Assembly (NCBI GenBank): GCA_016192075.1 | Contig: JACPUU010000018.1 | Location: forward strand, 62,001-126,000 | DNA: 64,000 nt | Reading direction: 5' to 3' | DNA from: Bacteroidota bacterium | GTDB lineage: Bacteria > Bacteroidota > Bacteroidia > Flavobacteriales_D > Crocinitomicaceae | Part shown: positions 48,929-57,662 of the stretch, piece after piece | Position numbering within the stretch: the stretch's first letter is position 1 | Layout: every line of letters begins with the position of its first letter | Position numbers and translations under genes: made by a program | The notes under the pieces: model-generated | What the model saw: only the letters and a program-made list of their open reading frames with translations | What the model was told of the DNA's origin: nothing | Database searches by the model: none

Positions 48929-51841
48929 ATGAATTTTTCGCCTGTTTTACTACTTGCTGCCTTCATACTCAGTTATTCAACGGCTCTAAAAGCACAACCA
49001 TCTGAAATCAATAGTCAAAAAAATGAACAGTACTATGTACAGATTGATTCATTGCTTGCACTTAAAAAGATAAACGATGCCCTGCAGGTGTGTGACGAGC
49101 TTATTCAGTTTGCAGAAATAACTTACGGACAATCAGACACTGCCTATGCTAACGCGCTTGCCCTGAAAAGTGAGTGTTTTTTGTATGCAAAAAAATATCC
49201 GGATGCCATCAGCCTGCAAAATGAAGCATTGAAAATCCGCAGGCAAATACCCGGAGAGGAATCCAGCTGTGTCAGTTCTCTCAACACTTTGTGGCAACTT
49301 CATAAACCTCTGGGGCAATATGACCGTGCCGGAATTTTTCTCAAAGAGGCCATTGCCATCCAGGAAAAAATTGGACCAACTGATCCGGAAATGGCCATAC
49401 TGTGCAGCAATATGGGCTATCATTACCGGGAAACCGGGTATTTTGAACTTGCTGAAGCCTATTACCTGAAAAGTATGACCATTGGCCTAGTTCATTACGG
49501 TGAAAACGGAATTGAAAATGGCCCTACCCTGAACAATCTCGGAAACCTGTACCGAAGCATGGGAAACTATAAAGAAGCGGAGTATTATTATTCAAGGCTG
49601 TATACTATTCTATATACACTCAACGGTGCTTCACATCCGAAAACAAGACTTGCACTCAACAACCTGGCGTTAATCAATGAAGATATGGGTAATACACCAA
49701 AAGCCGAAACATACTATCTGAAAGCGCTGAGTATTGATATTTCTGTTGACACCTCATCCTACATTGCATCCCTTATCAACCTGGCCACTTTGTATTCCAA
49801 AAATGGGTTCTATGACAAAGCAGAACAATTTAATCTGCACGCACTGGAGCTTCAAAAGAAGTTTTTTGTATCAGAGAATGCAGACATTTCTACCACATAT
49901 TATAACCTGGGAAGTTTATTCCTTGATAAAAAAGATCCGGCAACAGCCCGCAGCTATTTTTCAAAAGCACTGGAAATACGTCTGCGGCTTTTTGGAGACA
50001 AACACCATCTCTATGGTTTAGCCTTATTGGGCCTTTCGAAAGCCGATTATCAGGAAGAAAAACAAGACGATTGTATTTTAAACGCTAAAGCAGCAAAAGA
50101 AATTCTTGTTGCAACTGTTGGAAATAAACATCCCTATTATGAAAATACCATTTTCACCCTGGCAGATGCTTATCTGCACTTTAATCAGCCTGACAGCGCA
50201 GAGAGTTATTTCATAGAAGGGTTAAACCTGCAGTATTACCTGATCAAACAGCAATTTTCATTCATGTCTGAAATGGAAAAAGAAATTTACCTGAAAAAAA
50301 TCAGCAAACGATCTTCAGCATTCTTGTCATACTGCTTAAAACGAAAAGAATCGAATCCGTCCATTACCGGCGAAGTATATAATTATGTACTGAATACCAA
50401 AGGACTTTTGCTTAAATCCAGTTCCATGCTGCGCAACACTATTTTGAATGGCACTGACCAGGAACTGAAAGACAAATATGATCAATGGATTGCCCTGAAG
50501 AAAAAGATAAACACACTTTACAATACACCTATTGAGAAACGCAAAGAAGATGCAGAGAAACTTGAAGAGGAGGCAAACCTGATTGAAAAAGAACTGGTGC
50601 GTTCAGGCTCAGGGCTGGAAGAAAATAACTCCATTATGGAAAACTCGTGGCAGGATGTACAGGCCCAACTTAAAAAGCAGGAGGCAGCCATTGAGTTTTT
50701 TCATTTCAAAAAAACCAAAGACAGCACCATCTATTGTGCACTTATCCTGAAAGCTGATAGCAAAGCGCCTGAACTGGTTGAGTTATTTGAAGAAAAACAA
50801 CTCCGTGAAATTCTTGGCACCAACATCAGCAATGATTACAAACAAATCAATGCGGTATATGGAACAAAAACCAAAAAGAATGCTGCACTTTACAATCTTA
50901 TTTGGGCACCCCTGGAAAAGTTTCTGGACAAAACCACCAAAGTAAATGTATCACCCAGCGGGTTGTTACACAAAATCTCATTTGCCGGCCTGGCCAAATC
51001 AAATGGAAAATACCTGGCCGATGAGTTAGCTGTATCTATTCTGTCCACTACTTCAGGCATTGGAAAATCAACCTTGCTGGACATTACCGCAGACAGCAGA
51101 ATCAGCCTTTTTGGGGGCATTCAATACTCCGCCGATTCTTCCAACTCATACCCATGGCAATACCTCAACGGAACCAAAACAGAAAGTGATGCTTTATCAG
51201 GAACCTTTATGGGTTACACTAAAAATGTAGCCTATTTTACAGGAAACAATGCTACCAAAGCCCGTTTTATTTCTATAGCTCAAAACAGCACCATTCTTCA
51301 CATTGCAACACACGGTTTCTTTTTCCCTGATCCGGCAGCTATTATGGAAGGAATGATTGATACCAGTGAATCCGGAGACATTCAGTTCAGAGGCGGACCA
51401 TCACGCGCAGCTACGTTGTATGCAAACAGCCAAAACCCGCTGATGCGCTCAGGACTTGTTTTTGCAGGTGCCAATGATTTCTGGAACGGTGAAATAACCG
51501 AAACAGAAAATAACGGTGTATTAACTGCATTGGATGTAATCAACATTGACCTGCGGCAAAATAAACTGGTAGTTATGTCTGCCTGCGAATCAGGACTGGG
51601 AGATATTGTAGGCGGTGAAGGTGTTTATGGTTTACAACGGGCTTTTAAAATGGCCGGAACCGATTTTATTATTATGAGCCTCTGGCAGGTGCCTGATCAG
51701 GAAACCGCTGAATTTATGCAGACTTTCTACCGTCTTTTATTTGAGAAAAAAGACATTGCCCTGGCGTTTTCAGAAACGCAGAAAATTATGCGCAAAAAAT
51801 ACGACCCTTATTATTGGGCGGCTTTTGTGCTGTTGCGATAA
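48929..51841 (+). CDS. Exported TPR-CHAT caspase-like protein
   Basis: A 970-residue protein. The signal peptide (MNFSPVLLLAAFILSYSTALKAQ) points to export. About eight to ten tetratricopeptide repeats of Kinesin-light-chain type occupy 40-430 (for example MAILCSNMGYHYRETGYFELAEAYYLKSM and TLNNLGNLYRSMGNYKEAEYYY). A coiled-coil linker follows, then a C-terminal CHAT domain (about 620-970) with the caspase-like dyad His 795 in HIATHGFF and Cys 886 in MSACESG. It ends GGEGVYGLQRAFKMAGTDFIIMSLW and YYWAAFVLLR. The dyad is intact, so protease activity is possible. Craspase-type partners are absent and the signal peptide suggests an extracytoplasmic role. Confidence 0.9.
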   Translation: MNFSPVLLLAAFILSYSTALKAQPSEINSQKNEQYYVQIDSLLALKKINDALQVCDELIQFAEITYGQSDTAYANALALKSECFLYAKKYPDAISLQNEALKIRRQIPGEESSCVSSLNTLWQLHKPLGQYDRAGIFLKEAIAIQEKIGPTDPEMAILCSNMGYHYRETGYFELAEAYYLKSMTIGLVHYGENGIENGPTLNNLGNLYRSMGNYKEAEYYYSRLYTILYTLNGASHPKTRLALNNLALINEDMGNTPKAETYYLKALSIDISVDTSSYIASLINLATLYSKNGFYDKAEQFNLHALELQKKFFVSENADISTTYYNLGSLFLDKKDPATARSYFSKALEIRLRLFGDKHHLYGLALLGLSKADYQEEKQDDCILNAKAAKEILVATVGNKHPYYENTIFTLADAYLHFNQPDSAESYFIEGLNLQYYLIKQQFSFMSEMEKEIYLKKISKRSSAFLSYCLKRKESNPSITGEVYNYVLNTKGLLLKSSSMLRNTILNGTDQELKDKYDQWIALKKKINTLYNTPIEKRKEDAEKLEEEANLIEKELVRSGSGLEENNSIMENSWQDVQAQLKKQEAAIEFFHFKKTKDSTIYCALILKADSKAPELVELFEEKQLREILGTNISNDYKQINAVYGTKTKKNAALYNLIWAPLEKFLDKTTKVNVSPSGLLHKISFAGLAKSNGKYLADELAVSILSTTSGIGKSTLLDITADSRISLFGGIQYSADSSNSYPWQYLNGTKTESDALSGTFMGYTKNVAYFTGNNATKARFISIAQNSTILHIATHGFFFPDPAAIMEGMIDTSESGDIQFRGGPSRAATLYANSQNPLMRSGLVFAGANDFWNGEITETENNGVLTALDVINIDLRQNKLVVMSACESGLGDIVGGEGVYGLQRAFKMAGTDFIIMSLWQVPDQETAEFMQTFYRLLFEKKDIALAFSETQKIMRKKYDPYYWAAFVLLR

Positions 51842-51852
51842 CTAATCCCCCG

Positions 51853-51875
51853 CCTACAGGAAGCAGTCAGGCAGG
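51853..51875 (-). repeat. Palindromic element upstream of ORF6N remnant
   Basis: On the minus strand it reads CCTGCCTGACTGCTTCCTG then TAGG, matching the coding-sequence insertions at 3946 and 5099. It is in opposite orientation to the following ORF6N remnant. Confidence 0.65.
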
Positions 51876-51877
51876 TA

Positions 51878-51964
51878 TTGAAAAACAGGGGATTAAAGAA
51901 TGACGTGATTGTTCCGGATGAAATGTTACAGCATACGGTTTTTGAAATTCGTGGAAGATTGTAA
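51878..51964 (+). pseudogene. Truncated ORF6N gene remnant (28 codons)
   Basis: From TTG 51878 it reads KNRGLKNDVIVPDEML, then QHTVFEIRGRL and a stop. Residues 5-24 align with the start of the intact gene at 52183 (KNDVIVPDEMLVRKIYEFRG). The homology breaks at the RGE/RGR position. The TAA is followed at once by a 19-bp-stem hairpin (51965-52006). Both this copy and the 52183 gene share the same upstream context (AATCCCC...GCAGGTATTGAAAAA), so it is a duplicated 5' end whose body was deleted or replaced by the hairpin. Confidence 0.75.
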
Positions 51965-52006
51965 GCGTAAGTAAGGGGCGGAAAATCTTCCGCCCCTTAC
52001 TTACGC
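51965..52006. repeat. Long perfect hairpin fused to ORF6N remnant
   Basis: GCGTAAGTAAGGGGCGGAA, loop AATC, TTCCGCCCCTTACTTACGC: a 19-bp perfect stem beginning right after the TAA of the remnant. The GGGGCGGA part resembles the hairpins at 88-107. There is no T-tract. It may be a mobile palindrome inserted into the gene. Confidence 0.8.
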
Positions 52007-52090
52007 ACGGACTCATGAAATTGCAAGAAAAATCAAACCCTGCACGATATTCTTTTCAGATTTTTTATACATTCGCTTCATACACGCACT

Positions 52091-52115
52091 TGCCGGTATT
52101 ATTCTGATACTGGCA
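52091..52115 (+). repeat. Imperfect inverted repeat upstream of ORF6N gene 4
   Basis: TGCCgGTAT, 7-nt loop, ATACtGGCA, about 67 nt before the gene start. The outer TGCC/GGCA resembles the half-site GGTGCCaa/ttGGCACC in the gene, but the match is only 4 to 5 bases, so it may be coincidence. Confidence 0.35.
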
Positions 52116-52152
52116 TCCATTTACAAAAACGATACTTTACTAATTATTAATC

Positions 52153-52177
52153 CCCTGCCTGCAAGACGCGGTCAGGC
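52153..52177 (-). repeat. Palindromic element directly upstream of ORF6N gene 4
   Basis: The minus strand reads TGCCTGACCGCGTCTTGCAG then GCAGG, 23 of 25 matches to the coding insertion at 5101-5125. It ends 5 nt before the TTG at 52183. Confidence 0.75.
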
Positions 52178-52182
52178 AAGTA

Positions 52183-52779
52183 TTGAAAAATATGGTGTCA
52201 AAGAATGATGTGATTGTTCCGGACGAAATGCTGGTTCGCAAAATTTATGAGTTTCGGGGTGAAAAAGTAATGTTAGATAGAGATCTGGCGGAACTTTATG
52301 GTGTTGAGACAAAGTATCTGAAAAGACAAGTGAATAGAAACATCGAGCGTTTTCCGATAGATTTTATGTTTGAATTAACCGAAACTGAGTTTGAAATTTT
52401 GAGGTGCCAAATTGGCACCTCAAAACATAAAAGTCTTGAAAAAAGTGACCTGAAAGCAAGTAATACTGCCGAAAATCGTGGTGGTTCCCGCTATTTACCC
52501 ATGGTATTCACCGAACAAGGAATCGCCATGCTATCCAGTGTATTAAACAGTCCGCAGGCCATTCAAACCAACATCCGTATCATGCGCTTTTTCACCCGCA
52601 TGCGCAAAATGATTCTCCAGCACGAAGAACTTCTTAAATTCATTCAAATTGTTGAACAAAAAACGGATGGAAACGCCAAAAGCATTGAATTGCTTTTTGA
52701 GTATATGGATGTCTTAATGGAGCAAAAAGAAAAAAACCAATCACGTAAAGCAATTGGGTTCAAGACGAAGAAAAAATGA
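52183..52779 (+). CDS. ORF6N-domain DNA-binding protein, copy 4
   Basis: A 198-residue protein from TTG 52183, or 195 from ATG 52192. The ORF6N domain spans about 8-125: KIYEFRGEKVMLDRDLAELYGVETKYLKRQVNRNIERFPIDFMFEL, then LRCQIGTSKHKSLEKSDLKA with a short insertion, then NRGGSRYLPMVFTEQGIAML. The C-terminal coiled coil and the RKAIGFKTKKK tail match the cluster at 3.5-5.2 kb. It has its own central inverted repeat (52397-52425) with arms unlike those of copies 1-3. The tail lacks the LPDC insertion; instead the same palindrome lies immediately upstream. It is convergent with kbl, with stops 2 nt apart. Confidence 0.85.
   Translation: MKNMVSKNDVIVPDEMLVRKIYEFRGEKVMLDRDLAELYGVETKYLKRQVNRNIERFPIDFMFELTETEFEILRCQIGTSKHKSLEKSDLKASNTAENRGGSRYLPMVFTEQGIAMLSSVLNSPQAIQTNIRIMRFFTRMRKMILQHEELLKFIQIVEQKTDGNAKSIELLFEYMDVLMEQKEKNQSRKAIGFKTKKK
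52397..52425 (+). repeat. Central 14-1-14 inverted repeat in ORF6N gene 4
   Basis: TTTTGAGGTGCCAA, spacer A, TTGGCACCTCAAAA: perfect. It encodes LRCQIGTSK. Relative to copies 1 and 2 the middle pairs have changed together (TCA/GTG or TCG/GCG becomes TGC/GGC), altering Ser to Cys in one arm and Val/Ala to Gly in the other. Confidence 0.9.
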
Positions 52780-52781
52780 AT

Positions 52782-53981
52782 TTAGTACGCTGCTTTCACA
52801 ACCCCCAGCTCTTTTCCAATCTTTTCAAATGCAGCAATGGCTTTATCCAGTTGTGCTGTGGTGTGCGCGGCTGAAATCTGAACGCGAATGCGGGCCAAAC
52901 CTTTTGGAACCACCGGGTAGAAAAAGCCAATGGCATAAACACCTTCTTTCAATAAACGGTTGGCAAATTCCTGCGCAACTTTGGCATCGTAAAGCATTAC
53001 GGGAATAATAGCAGAATCACCTTCACGGATTTCAAGACCTGCTTTTTTGATTCCGGTTTTGAAGTGTTTGATATTGGCCTCCAGTTTATCACGCAAATCA
53101 GTGGTTGAACTCAGCATGTCAAAAACAGCAATGGATGCACCTACAATAACCGGTGAAAGTGAATTTGAAAACAAGTACGGACGCGAGCGTTGACGCAGCA
53201 TGTCAATGATTTCTTTTTTACCGGATGTAAAACCACCCATAGCACCACCCAGTGCTTTTCCTAAGGTTGAGGTAATGATATCAACACGGCCCATCACGTT
53301 GTGATGTTCATGGGTACCACGACCGGTTTTACCAATAAAACCCGTTGCATGACTATCGTCAACCATCACCAGCGCATCGTATTTTTCAGCCAGGTCACAA
53401 ATTTCATTGAGTTTGGCTACATAACCGTCCATCGAGAAAACACCATCGGTTACAATAATCCGGTTGCGGTGCTTTTGAGCATCTTTTAACTGCTGTTCCA
53501 GATCTGCCATGTCTGAATTTTTATAGCGATACCGGGCCGCTTTGCACAAACGTACTCCATCAATGATAGAAGCATGGTTCAGCTCATCTGAAATAATGGC
53601 ATCTTCTTCACCAAACAACGGTTCAAACACCCCACCGTTTGCATCAAAGGCAGCGGCATATAAAATGGTATCTTCCATCCCCAAAAAATCAGAAATTTTC
53701 TTCTCCAGAATTTTGTGATTGTCTTGTGTACCACAGATAAATCGAACGGATGACATGCCATACCCGTGCGTATCCAACGCCTTTTTTGCACCTTCAATCA
53801 CAGCCGGGTGTGATGATAAGCCCAGGTAATTGTTAGCACACATGATAATCACTTCTTCTCCCGTACTCACTTTAACCTGCGCACCCTGTGGTGTTACAAT
53901 AATGCGTTCATTTTTATAAAGCCCTGCTTCTTTTATTGCGGCAAGTTCGTCTTGCAATTGTTTTTGAAGTTTTCCGTACAT
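52782..53981 (-). CDS. kbl: 2-amino-3-ketobutyrate CoA ligase (glycine C-acetyltransferase)
   Basis: A 399-residue PLP enzyme of the alpha-oxoamine synthase family that cleaves 2-amino-3-ketobutyrate with CoA to glycine and acetyl-CoA in threonine breakdown. It starts at ATG 53981 ([26 protein letters not shown]), the normal family N-terminus; the in-frame extension to 54125 is rejected. Visible are [58 protein letters not shown] and the PLP lysine in [14 protein letters not shown] (about 244). No threonine dehydrogenase (tdh) adjoins it. A TATATTTG box (54008-54015) precedes it. Confidence 0.94.
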   Translation of the reverse strand: MYGKLQKQLQDELAAIKEAGLYKNERIIVTPQGAQVKVSTGEEVIIMCANNYLGLSSHPAVIEGAKKALDTHGYGMSSVRFICGTQDNHKILEKKISDFLGMEDTILYAAAFDANGGVFEPLFGEEDAIISDELNHASIIDGVRLCKAARYRYKNSDMADLEQQLKDAQKHRNRIIVTDGVFSMDGYVAKLNEICDLAEKYDALVMVDDSHATGFIGKTGRGTHEHHNVMGRVDIITSTLGKALGGAMGGFTSGKKEIIDMLRQRSRPYLFSNSLSPVIVGASIAVFDMLSSTTDLRDKLEANIKHFKTGIKKAGLEIREGDSAIIPVMLYDAKVAQEFANRLLKEGVYAIGFFYPVVPKGLARIRVQISAAHTTAQLDKAIAAFEKIGKELGVVKAAY

Positions 53982-54007
53982 AGTTGGTTGAATTGTGATA
54001 TAACACA

Positions 54008-54015
54008 CAAATATA
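54008..54015 (-). promoter_or_regulatory. Putative -7 box TATATTTG of kbl
   Basis: A TAnnTTTG match on the minus strand, 26 nt before ATG 53981. Confidence 0.4.
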
Positions 54016-54136
54016 GTTAAACATCGGGAGTATCTTTGAGGGTGAATTATGGATTTGTACTGAATGATTTCTGAACCCCTGCGGATAAGCCGGCAAAGCA
54101 ACTTCAGCCAAAAACAACAAACCAAAAACAGGTACT

Positions 54137-55024
54137 ATGAACCATTATACAGACGTTTTTCTGAAATCATTTGGTGATTTTGCGCGTTATACCTGGAGTG
54201 AAATCACCTTTCAGGTTGACCCCTGGTATGTCAATTATTTCTGGTGGCTTATTGTGCTCTCATTGGTTGTATGGGGACTTGAAATTGCTTTTCCCTGGCG
54301 AAAAAATCAGCCCCGCATCCGCAAAGATTTCTGGATGGATGCGTTCTTTATGTTTTTTAACTTTTACATTTTTAAACTGATCATTTTTATGGCCTTTTCA
54401 AATGTAACTGAACTGGCATTTAAAGATTTAACCGGCGGCGATCTTTCCCGGTTTGCTTTGATCGATGTATCCGTTATGCCCGCCTGGGCACAACTGCTGC
54501 TCTTTTTTCTGGCAACTGATTTTATTCAATGGTTTACGCATGTTTTACTGCACCGCTTTAACTGGTTGTGGCAGTTTCATAAAGTGCACCACTCCGTAGA
54601 ACAAATGGGCTTTGCTGCGCACTTGCGGTATCATTGGATGGAAAATGTGTTTTACACCCCCATGAAGTATATTGCAGTTATGCTGATTGGTGGTTTTACA
54701 CCCGAACAGGCCTTTATTGTTTTCTATTTTGCCATTGCCATCGGGCACCTGAACCACGCCAATATCAATGTGCCTTACGGTCCGCTCAAATATATTCTGA
54801 ACAGTCCACAGATGCACATCTGGCACCATGCTTATGAAATACCAAAAAACCACCCGCGCGGTGTGAATTTTGGAATCACACTAAGCATCTGGGATTATAT
54901 TTTTCGCACCAACTATATCCCTGCTGACGGGCGGGATATACGCCTGGGTTTTGAAGGCATTGAAAAATTTCCAAAAAAATTTCTGGGCCTCAATTTGTAC
55001 GGTTTCCGGAAGACAGCTGGATAG
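54137..55024 (+). CDS. Sterol desaturase / fatty acid hydroxylase family membrane protein
   Basis: A 295-residue protein with four or so hydrophobic segments and the diiron histidine clusters of the family: HVLLHR (near 135), HKVHHS (near 150), then HWMENV, GHLNHANINVPYG and HIWHH (near 232). All expected His positions appear present. Such enzymes hydroxylate or desaturate lipids or carotenoids; the substrate cannot be told here. It is divergent from kbl and stands alone. Confidence 0.9.
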   Translation: MNHYTDVFLKSFGDFARYTWSEITFQVDPWYVNYFWWLIVLSLVVWGLEIAFPWRKNQPRIRKDFWMDAFFMFFNFYIFKLIIFMAFSNVTELAFKDLTGGDLSRFALIDVSVMPAWAQLLLFFLATDFIQWFTHVLLHRFNWLWQFHKVHHSVEQMGFAAHLRYHWMENVFYTPMKYIAVMLIGGFTPEQAFIVFYFAIAIGHLNHANINVPYGPLKYILNSPQMHIWHHAYEIPKNHPRGVNFGITLSIWDYIFRTNYIPADGRDIRLGFEGIEKFPKKFLGLNLYGFRKTAG

Positions 55025-55192
55025 CCCAAAACAATTACCCGGTTTCTGCCTTTGTGCTAACAATTACCGGTGCAGAAGCTAACCCTGAAAATTTCACCTG
55101 CTGAATCTTGTCTGTCAGAAATTGATGACTGGCTAATACATCCGGGCAGTTTGGTTTTTTACTACCTTTACATAAACTGAAATAACAATTTT

Positions 55193-55693
55193 ATGGGTCA
55201 GGTACTTTTAAGAGGAGAAGCAGTAACAACTTCAGGTGAAATTCCAAAAATTGGTGAAAAAGCCAAAGACTTTACACTGGTTAAAACAGATCTTAGTCGT
55301 GTATCACTGAAAGATTTTGCAGGGTCTAAACTGGTATTGAATATTTTTCCAAGTATTGACACCGGAACATGCGCGGCCTCGGTACGTCAGTTCAATAAAC
55401 TGGCCGCTGACATGCACAACACCAAAGTATTGTGTATTGCGCGTGATTTGCCCTTTGCCATGAAACGCTTTTGCGGCGCTGAGGGCATTGAAAATGCCAT
55501 TCCGCTTTCTGACTTTGCTACGGGGCAGTTCGGAAAAGATTACGGACTGGAACTAACCAGCGGAAAAATGGCCGGTTTGCACTCACGCGTAGTTATTGTG
55601 GTAGATGAAAACGGTATTATCCGTTATACCGAACAGGTCAAAGACATTGTGAACGAACCAGACTATACACCTGCACTTAATGCTCTGAAGTAA
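55193..55693 (+). CDS. tpx: Thiol peroxidase (Tpx-type peroxiredoxin)
   Basis: A 166-residue protein. The peroxidatic Cys 60 is in SIDTGTCAASVRQFN and the resolving Cys 94 is in AMKRFCGAEG, the standard atypical 2-Cys Tpx spacing. The N-terminal VLLRGEAVTTSGEIPKIGEKAKDF is family-typical. It reduces lipid or alkyl hydroperoxides in the cytoplasm or periplasm with thioredoxin; no signal peptide is present. Its stop overlaps the ATG of the next gene (TAATG). Confidence 0.95.
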   Translation: MGQVLLRGEAVTTSGEIPKIGEKAKDFTLVKTDLSRVSLKDFAGSKLVLNIFPSIDTGTCAASVRQFNKLAADMHNTKVLCIARDLPFAMKRFCGAEGIENAIPLSDFATGQFGKDYGLELTSGKMAGLHSRVVIVVDENGIIRYTEQVKDIVNEPDYTPALNALK

Positions 55694-56214
55694 TGCTGAA
55701 AAAAATACTGCTGGTTTATGTTATTGCGGCACTTATTGTGTCTGTAGCAACAACCCTGATGCAGGTTCAGCCTGCCTTGTTTTTCATTGAGCTGCTTACC
55801 GGATCTGACAATAAATTTCCGGTATCGGCAACCATATTGCTTACTATGCTGGCACTGCTGCTGCCCGCCTTGATTGTGGCACTGATTCCTCGTCTTTTTA
55901 ATACAAAACAGCGGAACCTTGTACCTGACCTCACGGGTAAAACCGGTATTTTGGTAAGACGTGAACGTGCACTTTCCAATGCCGTTTATACTGACGCAGT
56001 TATGGTCAACGGTGAAAAAAAATCAGCCGTTTCCAATGGTAAATCAACCTTTGCCGAACTGCCTTCCGGATCTTACAAAGTGTTTATAAAAGGAGCAACC
56101 ACCGGTTCGCCGGTTATGGACATTACCCTTGCCGCAGGCCAGGTGCTGAAACTCAAAACCGGTTATGCCATTGATGGTTTAAAAACCAAACAATACCTTG
56201 AAACGGACGACTAA
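55693..56214 (+). CDS. Membrane protein with two N-terminal helices, translationally coupled to tpx
   Basis: A 173-residue protein. Membrane segments are at about 5-25 (ILLVYVIAALIVSVATTLM) and 48-68 (ILLTMLALLLPALIVALI). A soluble part of strand pattern follows (YTDAVMVNGEKKSAVSNGKSTFAELPSGSYKVFIKG, then MDITLAAGQVLKLKTGYAIDGLKTKQYLE), resembling a carboxypeptidase-like or PEGA-like beta module with GSYKV. I do not recognise a specific family. TAATG coupling to tpx suggests shared expression; a peroxide-related role is only inference. Confidence 0.75.
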   Translation: MLKKILLVYVIAALIVSVATTLMQVQPALFFIELLTGSDNKFPVSATILLTMLALLLPALIVALIPRLFNTKQRNLVPDLTGKTGILVRRERALSNAVYTDAVMVNGEKKSAVSNGKSTFAELPSGSYKVFIKGATTGSPVMDITLAAGQVLKLKTGYAIDGLKTKQYLETDD

Positions 56215-56273
56215 TTGTAAAAAATTCATTCCGCCTGGAGCCGGCCTTTTTTATTTGCTCAAAACCAAAAAAC

Positions 56274-57140
56274 GTGAAATTAACCATCACTCACCGGCAA
56301 CTGATTCCACAAATTCCATCCGCATCAGGAATTGAAATTGTGGGGAACACCAGTTACATTATTGGTGATAATTCACCCTGGTTATTTAAACTCAATGAGC
56401 ATTTTGATGTTACCGCCGCCTGGCCCGTCTATACACTCGAAAACGCAGTACAAGGTGTTATTCCCAAGCCGGTTAAACCAGACTTTGAAGCCATGACATT
56501 GATTGGTGGTGTTTTTTATATTTTTGGTTCCGGCTCTATAAGTCCGCAGCGTGAATTGCTCATTAAATTGAACCCGGATGAACCCCAAAACTGTACCCGG
56601 CATGTGCTCACTGATTTCTACACACAGCTAAAGCGTTTCTGCCAGCTGGCAGATGATGAACTAAACATTGAAGCAGCTGTTTCCACCACCGATTTTATCT
56701 ATCTTTTTAACCGCGGAAAAAATTGCCTGATTCGTTTTTCAATTACGGAGTTCAACCAGTTTCTGATTAACAGTAACAACACCGTAGAACTCTGCAAATT
56801 TGATGTTGAACTGCCAACTGCCGGGGTTACTGCCAAAGTTGGTTTTTCGGGAGCAACCTTTGTTCCACAACTGCAAAAAATACTTTTTACAGCCTCAGCA
56901 GAAGATACAAAAAACTGGATTGACGATGGCGAAATTCTGGGAAGCTATCTTGGATTAATCAATTTAAAAACACATCAGCTGGAAGCTTACATTCCCATTT
57001 CTGAAAATAAAACACAGCTGCCGCTTAAGGTAGAATCTGTTGCGGTAAAGTCATTCTCAAACGGTAAAGCCCAGCTGTTTTTTGTGTGTGATCAGGATGG
57101 TGAAGCCTCAGAATTGATTGGCGCCGAACTGGTATTTTGA
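56274..57140 (+). CDS. DUF6929-like beta-propeller protein
   Basis: A 288-residue protein that starts at GTG 56274. No signal peptide. The strands recur in propeller fashion (IEIVGNTSYIIGDNSPWLFKLNEHFD, FEAMTLIGGVFYIFGSGS, IEAAVSTTDFIYLFNRGKNCLIRF, GATFVPQLQKILFTASAEDT, YLGLINLKTHQLEAYIPI, VESVAVKSFSNGKAQLFFVCDQDGEASELIGAEL). The layout resembles families annotated DUF6929 in Bacteroidota. Cytoplasmic; function unknown. Confidence 0.75.
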   Translation: MKLTITHRQLIPQIPSASGIEIVGNTSYIIGDNSPWLFKLNEHFDVTAAWPVYTLENAVQGVIPKPVKPDFEAMTLIGGVFYIFGSGSISPQRELLIKLNPDEPQNCTRHVLTDFYTQLKRFCQLADDELNIEAAVSTTDFIYLFNRGKNCLIRFSITEFNQFLINSNNTVELCKFDVELPTAGVTAKVGFSGATFVPQLQKILFTASAEDTKNWIDDGEILGSYLGLINLKTHQLEAYIPISENKTQLPLKVESVAVKSFSNGKAQLFFVCDQDGEASELIGAELVF

Positions 57141-57189
57141 TGTTGCATAAAGCAGTGCGATATACATTTTGATTCCGCTGCGGGCAGCG

Positions 57190-57392
57190 GGGAATATGAC
57201 GCGTAGAGCCCGACGTTATTATGCTTGCGCCTCCGCTATAGCTTATACTTATGCCGGAGCTCATTGCCTTCGCGCAGCCGCTTACGCTTGCGCAGAAGCT
57301 ACAGTGTAGGCGCACGGCATAGCAAGGTCAGCACAGGCGCACAGCGACACGCGGTCGGCAAAGCCTCGCATACGAATAGTCTCATTGATTTA
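57190..57392 (-). repeat. Dispersed palindrome-rich repeat, copy 2
   Basis: Non-coding, GC-richer than its surroundings. Its minus strand shares AATGAGAC, GAGGCTTTGCCGACC and GTGCGCCTGTGCTG with 17393-17530. The plus strand shares GCTCATTGCCTTCGC, AGCCGCTT and AGCAAGGTC. Internal inverted repeats such as GCGCAGCCGCTT/AAGCGGCTGCGC-like segments are visible. Probably a non-autonomous repeat. Confidence 0.6.
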
Positions 57393-57431
57393 ATCCTTCT
57401 CTAACGCCTGATTAACACTACTTCTGCTACT

Positions 57432-57662
57432 TTGCAAAAAAAAGTGCGCACATTAACACTGATACGAATCGCCCTGTTGATTTTCATTTTGTGCCTGGCC
57501 GGCTACAATCAAAGTATTGAAGAGGCCGGCCCCGGAATTGAAACGGAGTCAAATGAGCTGCAAAACCAAGTGAGTGGCACCTCAACAGGTTGCCAAAAAA
57601 TTTCGCTGCTGGTTCAAAGACAATCTGCAGAAAACAAAACTGTCCGTTTCAAAGATTATTAA
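57432..57662 (+). CDS. Small exported-type protein, 76 residues (tentative)
   Basis: The start is TTG 57432 or GTG 57444. The N-terminal part has a positive end and a hydrophobic core (LIRIALLIFILCLAGYNQS), like a signal peptide or a weak lipobox. The rest is polar (EEAGPGIETESNELQNQVSG) with one further Cys. Its stop overlaps the convergent ispG stop by 3 nt. No family was recognised and no strong ribosome site is visible. Kept as possible because the N-terminus looks like an export signal. Confidence 0.4.
   Translation: MQKKVRTLTLIRIALLIFILCLAGYNQSIEEAGPGIETESNELQNQVSGTSTGCQKISLLVQRQSAENKTVRFKDY

Noticed and set aside
48929-51841. Type III-E CRISPR (Craspase) TPR-CHAT partner
   Set aside because: It has a signal peptide and there is no gRAMP gene or CRISPR array in the window.
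57141-57431. Possible structured RNA gene in the GC-rich repeat
   Set aside because: Blocks match the repeat at 17393 and show no known RNA family pattern; annotated as a repeat.
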